From Rhodobacter sp. (GTDB lineage: Bacteria > Pseudomonadota > Alphaproteobacteria > Rhodobacterales > Rhodobacteraceae): 12,651 nt of DNA. The DNA is taken from NCBI GenBank assembly GCA_013824045.1, contig PNND01000024.1:1-12651 (forward strand). The letters run 5' to 3'. Below, piece by piece: positions 7,742-12,651 of the stretch. The translations under genes were made by a program, and so were the position numbers. How positions within the stretch are numbered: position 1 is the stretch's first letter; each line of letters starts with the position of its first letter. The notes under the pieces are model-generated. The model worked only from the letters and a program-made list of their open reading frames with translations, searched no databases and was not told the DNA's origin.

Positions 7742-8254
7742 ATGATCCGCAAACTTACCGCTTCCGCACTGATCCTCGCCGCACTGACCGGTGCCGCCGC
7801 AGCCGCCAGCGCCCAGCCGGGCCTGAATGCAGGCGATGTGCAACTGGCCCTCAGCGCCGGTGTGCAGCCGGGCGACTACAGCCGCGCCGAGCTGATCAAC
7901 ATCATCGAAGCCCGCAAGGAAGGCGAAGCAAACCGCCTGAACTATTTCCTCTCCGGTGCGAACCGCTCTTCGGGCGCAGCCATCGGCAATGCGGGCGTTG
8001 ATCAGCTTTCCGCCTTGGCCGGTGTGGAAGCCGGACAGTTCACCGCAAACGAACTGCAGCGCTTGGTCAAGGCCAAGGCCGACCAAGACACCACGACCGA
8101 GCGCTTCATCCTTTCGGGTGACAGCCGCAAGGCCGCAAACCCCGCCGAAGTCGTCACCCCCGGCGAGGCACAGCTTGCAGCCTTGATCGGTGTTGACCCG
8201 GCGCAATACACGCTGGCCGAACTGATCGCGCTGCAGCCGCAGTCCGACGACTGA
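7742..8254 (+). CDS. Exported protein with three ~55-residue tandem repeats
   Basis: 170 residues, no named domain recognised. A Sec signal peptide occupies residues 1-24 (MIRKLTASALILAALTGA...ASA), with probable cleavage before Q25. The mature protein consists of two full repeats and a partial third, starting near residues 31, 85 and 141. Shared elements are QLAL-SAGVQPGDYSRAEL, QLSALAGVEAGQFTANEL and QLAALIGVDPAQYTLAEL; the first two units continue to NYFLSGANR and RFILSGDSR. Each unit has the look of a small helical module for binding or packing in the periplasm. The ATG at 7742 is supported by AGGAAAGGGAAA; an in-frame ATG at 7706 would precede the ribosome site. It has its own terminator and a long leader with a palindrome. 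Homologues may be confined to Rhodobacterales. Confidence 0.82.
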   Translation: MIRKLTASALILAALTGAAAAASAQPGLNAGDVQLALSAGVQPGDYSRAELINIIEARKEGEANRLNYFLSGANRSSGAAIGNAGVDQLSALAGVEAGQFTANELQRLVKAKADQDTTTERFILSGDSRKAANPAEVVTPGEAQLAALIGVDPAQYTLAELIALQPQSDD

Positions 8255-8279
8255 TCCGCGATCTTCCAAATGCACCCAA

Positions 8280-8316
8280 GGCCAGCCGTTCCTCCAACGG
8301 CTGGCCGCCCTCTTTT
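8280..8316 (+). terminator. Rho-independent terminator after the repeat protein gene
   Basis: GGCCAGCCGTT (8280-8290) and AACGGCTGGCC (8296-8306) form a perfect 11-bp stem with a CCTCC loop, followed by GCCCTCTTTT. It separates the repeat protein gene from tetR. Confidence 0.9.
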
Positions 8317-8401
8317 CGGAAGAAGTCCCATGCCTTGTTTCGAAACCGAACCCCGCGTAGCCTCTGCCCCAACGGAATCCACTCCGTGCGGGGATATTGC
8401 C

Positions 8402-9025
8402 ATGGCTCTGCGGTCGCCCGGCCGACCCAAAGACCTTGAAAAGCGCGAGGCCATCCTCGACGCTGCTCAGGCGTTATTCGCCGAACGTGGCATCGACGGC
8501 GTCCCGATCGAGGCGATTGCCGCCCGATCCGGCGTGTCAAAGGTCACCGTTTACGGCCATTTCGGCGACAAGGCGAAGATCTTCGATTCCATCGTCCAGC
8601 GCGAAACGGATCGCCTGAAACTGGCACTGTGCCAGACGCCCAGCGGCAGCAGTCTCGAAGATACGCTCACCCGCTTTGGCATGGCGCTGATCGAGATGCT
8701 CACCCAGCCCTGCCACCTCGCCCTTGACCGCGCCGTCAGCCTCGAGGCGCAGCGCAACCCCGATCTCGGCCGCCGGTTCTTTGAGGCGGGTCCGGGTCAG
8801 GTGCGCACCATGCTGACAACCCTGCTGCGTCAGGCCCATGAACAAGGGGCCGTACAGCTGGACGATCCGGAATGCGCCGCCGAAGACATGCTCGCCCTCT
8901 GGCTCGGCTTTGATGCCATCGAACGCAGGTTCTGCGGCAGTAACCTCCCGGATGAACAGGTTCTGCAGATGCACGTCGCCCGTGCCGTGCGCCTTTTCCT
9001 CAAGGCCAACGCCCCCGACACGTGA
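8402..9025 (+). CDS. TetR-family transcriptional repressor (AefR-like C-terminus)
   Basis: 207 residues, a usual TetR length. The N-terminal domain reads REAILDAAQALFAERGIDG, then IEAIAARSGVSKVTVYGHFGDKAKIF (residues about 36-61), which is the helix-turn-helix with its usual YxHFxxK end. The C-terminal half (PCHLALDRAVSLEAQRNPDLGRRFFEAGP...LRQAHEQGAVQLDDPECAAED) resembles the AefR-like TetR_C_7 ligand-binding/dimerisation domain; the ligand is unknown. The ATG at 8402 gives the standard short tail before the DNA-binding domain, with GGGGAT upstream. An in-frame ATG at 8330, preceded by GGAAGAAG, adds 24 residues and remains possible. The gene is convergent with alkB, with four bases between stops. 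Likely targets are its own region (palindrome at 7474) or alkB; neither is shown. Confidence 0.88.
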   Translation: MALRSPGRPKDLEKREAILDAAQALFAERGIDGVPIEAIAARSGVSKVTVYGHFGDKAKIFDSIVQRETDRLKLALCQTPSGSSLEDTLTRFGMALIEMLTQPCHLALDRAVSLEAQRNPDLGRRFFEAGPGQVRTMLTTLLRQAHEQGAVQLDDPECAAEDMLALWLGFDAIERRFCGSNLPDEQVLQMHVARAVRLFLKANAPDT

Positions 9026-9029
9026 CCGG

Positions 9030-10181
9030 TCACTGCCCCGGCGGCGGGTTCAGCGCCTTGTTATAGGCGTGCCAATCCGTGATGTCCGGATAGAACCGCC
9101 GCCGCCATTCCCGCACCCGCGGGTTCATCACCCGCTTCCACAGCGGCGGGATCATCGCGGCAATCGTCATCACCGGATAGCCCATCGGCAATTGCGGTGC
9201 CTCATCCTCGTCATAGGTCTGCAACAACGGAAACCGCCGATCAGGCTTGTAGTGATGGTCCGAATGCCGCTGCAGATTGATCAGCAGCCAGTTCGATGCC
9301 TTGTAGGTCGCATTCCACGAATGGCGCGGCAGTACATGCTCATACCGCCCATCCCCCAGATGCCGCCGCGTCAGCCCGTAATGTTCAATGTAATTCACCA
9401 GCTCCAGCTGCCAGATCGCCACTGCCGCCTGCACCATAAACAGCCCCAGCCCGGCCCATCCACCCAGACCCAGCGCCAGCAGGCACATCCCGCCCTGTAA
9501 CCCGGCATAGCGCCAGAACGGGTTGGACAGGTTCCACCAGCGCAGCCCCCGGCGCGCCAGCATCGCACTCTCTGCCGACCATGCCGACATCAGGCACTGC
9601 ACCAGAACGCGCGGAAAGAAACGGTGAAACCCTTCGTTATATCGCGCCGTCACTGGGTCGCGCGGCGTGCCCACCCACAGATGATGCACCCGCAGATGCT
9701 CGGATCGGAAATGGCTGTAAAGCACGCTCGCCAGCAACAGATCGGCCAGCCACCGCTCCAGCCGTGATTTCTGATGCATCAATTCGTGGCTGTAGTTGAT
9801 CCCCACCGCCCCCGAGATCACCCCTATCCCGAAGAAAACCCCGATCTTTTCGACGGTATCCAGATGATCGGCCTGCGGCACATACCACAACAGCCAGCAC
9901 AACAAGGCGAACTGCACCGGAAACCAAAGAAGCGTGATAGCCCGATACCATCCCAGCGCCGCATCGGGCGTCATCGGGTCGGCGTTGCGCTCTTCCTTGC
10001 CGGTGAGCCTGTCCAGTATGGTAAACAGCCACCACGTCGCAGCAGGGACGATCACAATGGTCCACCCACCCTGCACGGCGGCCAGCACCACCAAAGGCAC
10101 CAGCGCAAGCGACAGCCAGAACGGCAGCGCCTGTGTCACATCCTCTATCTTCAGGGTCGAAGCGGTCATCCTACCACCCAT
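9030..10181 (-). CDS. alkB: AlkB-like membrane alkane monooxygenase
   Basis: 383 residues. AlkB enzymes are integral membrane di-iron hydroxylases that oxidise terminal carbons of alkanes with electrons from rubredoxin. The histidine boxes are present: HELMH (132-136), EHLRVHH (161-167) followed by VGTPRDPVTAR, NYIEHYGL (263-270), and LQRHSDHH (303-310) followed by RRF and LPMGY. Several hydrophobic helices occupy about 18-60 and 82-155, and another pair lies around 228-260. Box 2 has V where AlkB usually has G before the HH pair, so the substrate may differ. No rubredoxin or reductase gene is in the window. The ATG at 10181 is used; an ATG at 10169 with GGGTGG close upstream is equally possible. 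mutY ends 43 bases upstream on the same strand, so cotranscription is likely. Confidence 0.86.
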   Translation of the reverse strand: MGGRMTASTLKIEDVTQALPFWLSLALVPLVVLAAVQGGWTIVIVPAATWWLFTILDRLTGKEERNADPMTPDAALGWYRAITLLWFPVQFALLCWLLWYVPQADHLDTVEKIGVFFGIGVISGAVGINYSHELMHQKSRLERWLADLLLASVLYSHFRSEHLRVHHLWVGTPRDPVTARYNEGFHRFFPRVLVQCLMSAWSAESAMLARRGLRWWNLSNPFWRYAGLQGGMCLLALGLGGWAGLGLFMVQAAVAIWQLELVNYIEHYGLTRRHLGDGRYEHVLPRHSWNATYKASNWLLINLQRHSDHHYKPDRRFPLLQTYDEDEAPQLPMGYPVMTIAAMIPPLWKRVMNPRVREWRRRFYPDITDWHAYNKALNPPPGQ

Positions 10182-10224
10182 CTCACTCGAACACCGCCCA
10201 AGTCTATCGCATCAGGCAAATCCC

Positions 10225-11286
10225 TCAAAGCGACGCAAGGACGCTGCTGCCCAGATCAAACCCCTTGCGCATCACCGTGGGCAGGTCCGAAGGCCGGAAC
10301 GCACCCTGTGCAAGGAATTCTCCCCGCAAGGGAACGGCATCCGGCGGGCAAACTGTTACCTGCAACCGCAGGATCAGGTGAAAATGGGTGAATGTGTGCC
10401 GCACTTCCCCCACCTCCTGCCACTCTGCCACCAAAGGCGCATCGCCGCCCGCGCCATCCCAATCCGATCCCGGAAATCCCAGCATGCCGCCCAAAAGCCC
10501 CCGCTCGGCCCGCCGCTCTACCAGCCAAGCACCATCCGCCCGCCGCGCGATCCACAACACGCCCTGCCGCACCGGCTTGGCCGCTTTCTCGGCCTTGCGC
10601 GGCAGGGTCGCCTGCACGCCATCGGCCCGCGCACGGCAGGCCGCCAGCCAAGGGCAAATCCCGCAAGCCGGATTGCGCGGCGTGCAGATCGTGGCCCCCA
10701 GATCCATCACCGCCTGCGCGTAATCTCCGGGCCGCAACTCCGGCGTCAGCAGGGCCGCCAAACGGGTCAACTCGGCCTTCGCCCCCGGCAAGGGGGCCTC
10801 CACAAGCCACAGCCGCGCCATTACCCGCTCGACATTGCCATCCACCACCGTCGCCGGCTCATCATAGGCAATCGCGGCAATGGCCGATGCCGTATAGGGC
10901 CCGATGCCCGGCAATCCCAGCAGCCCCTCGCGCGTCGCGGGAAACACCCCGCCATGATCGCGCACCACCGCCCGTGCACAGGCCAACAGGTTGCGCGCCC
11001 GCGCGTAATAACCCAACCCGGCCCATTCCCCCATCACCGCCGCATCATCCGCCGCCGCCAGATCGGCCACCGTCGGCCAGCGTTCGGTGAACCGCCGGAA
11101 ATACTCGCGCACCGCCGCCACCGTGGTTTGCTGCAACATCACCTCGGACAGCCAGACGCGATACGGGTCCGGCCGCACTCCCGCCTGCTTCTGATCCGGC
11201 GGCACCCGCCACGGCATCACCCGCGCGTGCCGGTCATACCAATCCAGTAACAGGCCAGACATCTCGCTCGCAGTGCTGTCACGCAT
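10225..11286 (-). CDS. mutY: A/G-specific adenine DNA glycosylase
   Basis: 353 residues, normal length. MutY removes adenine mispaired with 8-oxoguanine. The catalytic glutamate is E48 in SEVMLQQTTV, the helix-hairpin-helix is LPGIGPYTA (125-133) and the catalytic aspartate is D149 in VVDGNVERV. The iron-sulfur loop is C201-x6-C208-x2-C211-x5-C217. The C-terminal part (from about 230, VLWIARRADGAWLVERRAERGLLGGMLGFP, then HTFTHFHL) is the NUDIX-like domain that recognises 8-oxoguanine. The ATG at 11286 has only a weak AAGGCG upstream; an in-frame ATG at 11262 preceded by GAGCGAG is an alternative and costs eight residues. It is divergent from the DUF721 gene across 79 bases, and alkB follows it. 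Confidence 0.95.
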   Translation of the reverse strand: MRDSTASEMSGLLLDWYDRHARVMPWRVPPDQKQAGVRPDPYRVWLSEVMLQQTTVAAVREYFRRFTERWPTVADLAAADDAAVMGEWAGLGYYARARNLLACARAVVRDHGGVFPATREGLLGLPGIGPYTASAIAAIAYDEPATVVDGNVERVMARLWLVEAPLPGAKAELTRLAALLTPELRPGDYAQAVMDLGATICTPRNPACGICPWLAACRARADGVQATLPRKAEKAAKPVRQGVLWIARRADGAWLVERRAERGLLGGMLGFPGSDWDGAGGDAPLVAEWQEVGEVRHTFTHFHLILRLQVTVCPPDAVPLRGEFLAQGAFRPSDLPTVMRKGFDLGSSVLASL

Positions 11287-11313
11287 TCTTTACGCCTTTT
11301 GTATCGCCTGCGT

Positions 11314-11341
11314 TTGCACCGCCGCGCCCCTCCGCTAGAAT
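11314..11341 (+). promoter_or_regulatory. Probable sigma70-type promoter of the DUF721-dsbA operon
   Basis: TTGCAC (11314-11319) and TAGAAT (11336-11341) are 16 bases apart. TAGAAT matches the -10 consensus at five of six positions. Transcription would begin near 11348, leaving a leader of about 18 bases containing the ribosome site GGAAGGA. It is the best promoter match in the window. Confidence 0.6.
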
Positions 11342-11346
11342 AGCGG
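11332..11346. promoter_or_regulatory. Inverted repeat centred on the -10 box
   Basis: CCGCTA (11332-11337) and TAGCGG (11341-11346) are perfect inverted arms around GAA, and the TAGAAT -10 box lies inside. A protein bound here would block the promoter of the DUF721 operon. The arms are short, so this may be chance. Confidence 0.4.
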
Positions 11347-11365
11347 TCAACGCCGGAAGGACCAG

Positions 11366-11890
11366 ATGACCCGCAAGCCGCTTCCCCCACCCGATCCCCA
11401 CCGCCGGATGCGCGGGTTCGAGGCGGCATCCGGCTTTCTGCGCGATCCCATTCGCAACGCCTCTGAGACCCGCGGTTTTGCCGTCACCCGCCTGCTCACC
11501 CACTGGCCCGAGGTGGTGGGCGAAGATCTGGCCGCCATGACACGGCCCGTCAAGATCGGCCATACCCGCGAAGGGATGGGGGCGACGCTGACACTTCTGG
11601 TAGCCTCGGCCCATGCGCCGATGGTGCAGATGCAGCTTCCCCGCATCATGGAAAAGGTCAACGCCGTCTATGGCTACCGCGCCATCTCGCGCATCTCGCT
11701 GACGCAGACCGCCGCCACCGGATTTTCCGAAGGGCAGGCCGAATTCATCGCCAAACCGAAAACCACCCCGGCCCCCGCGCCCGAAGTCGTGGCCGAGGCG
11801 CGCGAAACAACCGCGCCCATAGCCGACCCCAGTCTCAGAGCTGCCCTTGAAGCGCTCGCCCAAAACATACTAACTCGCCGCAGAACATGA
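11366..11890 (+). CDS. DUF721 protein, candidate DciA-type helicase-loading factor
   Basis: 174 residues. The N-terminal 115 residues match the DUF721 pattern: TRLLTHWPEVVGEDLAAMTRPVKI (41-64), then a beta region GATLTLLVASAHAPMVQMQLPRIMEKVNAVYG (72-103). DUF721 includes DciA, which assists loading of the replicative helicase in bacteria that lack DnaC, and alphaproteobacteria are in that group. Whether this copy is the functional DciA cannot be told from sequence alone. Residues 128-150 are a proline/alanine-rich linker, followed by a short C-terminal helix (PSLRAALEALAQNILTRRR). GGAAGGA precedes the ATG at 11366. The stop lies 14 bases before the dsbA start, so the two are cotranscribed. 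mutY is divergent. Confidence 0.82.
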   Translation: MTRKPLPPPDPHRRMRGFEAASGFLRDPIRNASETRGFAVTRLLTHWPEVVGEDLAAMTRPVKIGHTREGMGATLTLLVASAHAPMVQMQLPRIMEKVNAVYGYRAISRISLTQTAATGFSEGQAEFIAKPKTTPAPAPEVVAEARETTAPIADPSLRAALEALAQNILTRRRT

Positions 11891-11904
11891 AAAGGCAGAT
11901 ACCG

Positions 11905-12525
11905 ATGCTTAAGAAACTCGCCGCAGCCGCATCAATCGCCCTAGCAGGGCTCTTCCCGCTGTCGGCCTCGGCCCAAGAGGCCGAAACGACGACCCCGGTC
12001 GAAATCACCGATTTCTCCCTCGGCCCGGCGGATGCCAAGGTGCAGATCACCGAATACGCCTCCTTTACCTGCCCGCATTGCGCCACCTTCCACGCCAATG
12101 TCTGGCCGCAGCTGAAGTCGGAATATGTCGATACCGGCAAGGTCCGTTTCACCTATCGCGAGGTCTATTTCGATCGCTACGGTCTCTGGGCCGCGATGGT
12201 CGCCCGTTGCGGCGGCGAGATGCGCTATTTCGGGATCGTCGACATGATCTTCGAACAGCAGCAGGAATGGGCCGCGTCGGATGATCCGAATGTCGTGATC
12301 GGCAAGCTGCGCACAATCGCCAAGACGGCCGGTCTGGATGATGCCTCGCTCGACGCTTGCCTGAAAGACGGCGCCAAGGCCGAAGCCATGGTCGCCCATT
12401 TCGAGGCGAACATGGCCGCCGACGAAGTTGAGGGCACGCCCACCTTCATCATCAACGGCGAAAAGCACTCCAACATGTCCTTCGAAGACATGAAGGCGAT
12501 CATCGACGCCAAGCTTGCCGAATAA
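11905..12525 (+). CDS. DsbA-family thiol:disulfide oxidoreductase
   Basis: 206 residues. [23 protein letters not shown] is a Sec signal peptide; the mature protein works in the periplasm. The thioredoxin-fold active site is C56-P-H-C59 in [13 protein letters not shown], identical to the DsbA CPHC, and the cis-proline loop is [10 protein letters not shown] with P179. An inserted helical domain lies between (about 95-170). The form resembles the alphaproteobacterial Thioredoxin_4-type DsbA proteins. Two further cysteines (C102, C152) are present and could pair. I chose the ATG at 11905 because AAAGG lies about 9 bases upstream; the ATG at 11887, which overlaps the DUF721 stop as ATGA, has no visible ribosome site and adds six residues. 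The CoA-transferase gene follows after one base. Redox direction is not decided by sequence. Confidence 0.9.
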   Translation: MLKKLAAAASIALAGLFPLSASAQEAETTTPVEITDFSLGPADAKVQITEYASFTCPHCATFHANVWPQLKSEYVDTGKVRFTYREVYFDRYGLWAAMVARCGGEMRYFGIVDMIFEQQQEWAASDDPNVVIGKLRTIAKTAGLDDASLDACLKDGAKAEAMVAHFEANMAADEVEGTPTFIINGEKHSNMSFEDMKAIIDAKLAE

Positions 12526-12526
12526 G

Positions 12527-12651
12527 ATGACCGCGCCGCTTCATGGCATAAAGGTCATCGAACTGGCGCGCATTCTGGCCGGCCCCTGGGCCGGTCAGAC
12601 CCTTGCCGATCTGGGCGCCGACGTGATCAAGGTCGAGGCACCGGAAGGCGA
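12527..12651 (+). CDS. CaiB/BaiF family CoA-transferase, 5' part only
   Basis: Only 41 complete codons are in the window. The sequence [20 protein letters not shown] followed by [15 protein letters not shown] is the standard N-terminus of class III CoA-transferases, which move CoA between carboxylic acids. The substrate cannot be named from this fragment, and the catalytic aspartate lies beyond the window. The ATG at 12527 begins one base after the dsbA stop and has no ribosome site of its own beyond AATAAG, so translation is probably coupled to dsbA. Confidence 0.88.
   Translation, partial: MTAPLHGIKVIELARILAGPWAGQTLADLGADVIKVEAPEG

Noticed and set aside
7517-8275. 252-codon minus-strand open frame over the leader and repeat protein gene
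   Set aside because: The plus strand has a ribosome site, signal peptide, clear internal repeats and a terminator; the minus frame has none of these.
9934-11250. 438-codon open frame opposite mutY
   Set aside because: Composition is dominated by R, P, H and Q, it shows no motif, and the antisense gene has all MutY catalytic and iron-sulfur residues.

Overview
The window looks like the chromosome of a high-GC alphaproteobacterium, most likely Rhodobacterales (Paracoccaceae-like). The grounds are strong G/C bias at third codon positions, a CcrM-type GANTC methyltransferase directly behind rnhB, a DUF721 (DciA-type) gene divergent from mutY, and the carboxynorspermidine route to polyamines. The genus cannot be set by eye. 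I see no tRNA, rRNA, CRISPR array, insertion sequence or phage gene.

Layout. (1) 1-2324, minus strand: a two-gene polyamine operon, carboxynorspermidine decarboxylase followed by carboxynorspermidine synthase (cut by the window edge). (2) 2538-3397, plus: an exported DUF6152-type protein whose predicted mature N-terminus is His-His, overlapping by one base a four-helix membrane protein. (3) 3543-4509, minus: a small exported protein whose gene overlaps that of a membrane-anchored winged-helix regulator, with the DNA-binding domain C-terminal. (4) 4723-5250, plus: an exported protein with a duplicated C-x17-CLRD-x-GF module, then a strong terminator. (5) 5381-7316, plus: rnhB and ccrM, with three GANTC sites between them and a strong terminator after ccrM. 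As given, ccrM carries two single-base deletions. (6) 7317-9025, plus: a 425-base leader with a perfect 20-bp palindrome, an exported protein with three ~55-residue repeats, a terminator, and a TetR-family repressor. (7) 9030-11286, minus: mutY followed by an AlkB-like membrane monooxygenase, convergent with tetR. (8) 11366 to the end, plus: DUF721, a DsbA-like oxidoreductase and the start of a CaiB/BaiF CoA-transferase, tightly spaced and probably one operon.

How the genes fit together. rnhB, ccrM, mutY, the DUF721 gene and dsbA form a housekeeping set for replication, repair and envelope functions. The repeat protein, tetR and alkB lie between the two halves of that set and may be accessory. 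The best candidates for undescribed biology are the exported-protein/winged-helix pair (a possible ToxS/ToxR-like arrangement with inverted topology), the His-His DUF6152/membrane-protein pair (possibly metal-related, in the style of CopC/CopD), and the palindrome, repeat protein and TetR unit. The two frameshifts in ccrM are either assembly errors or loss of a normally important gene, and should be settled first.
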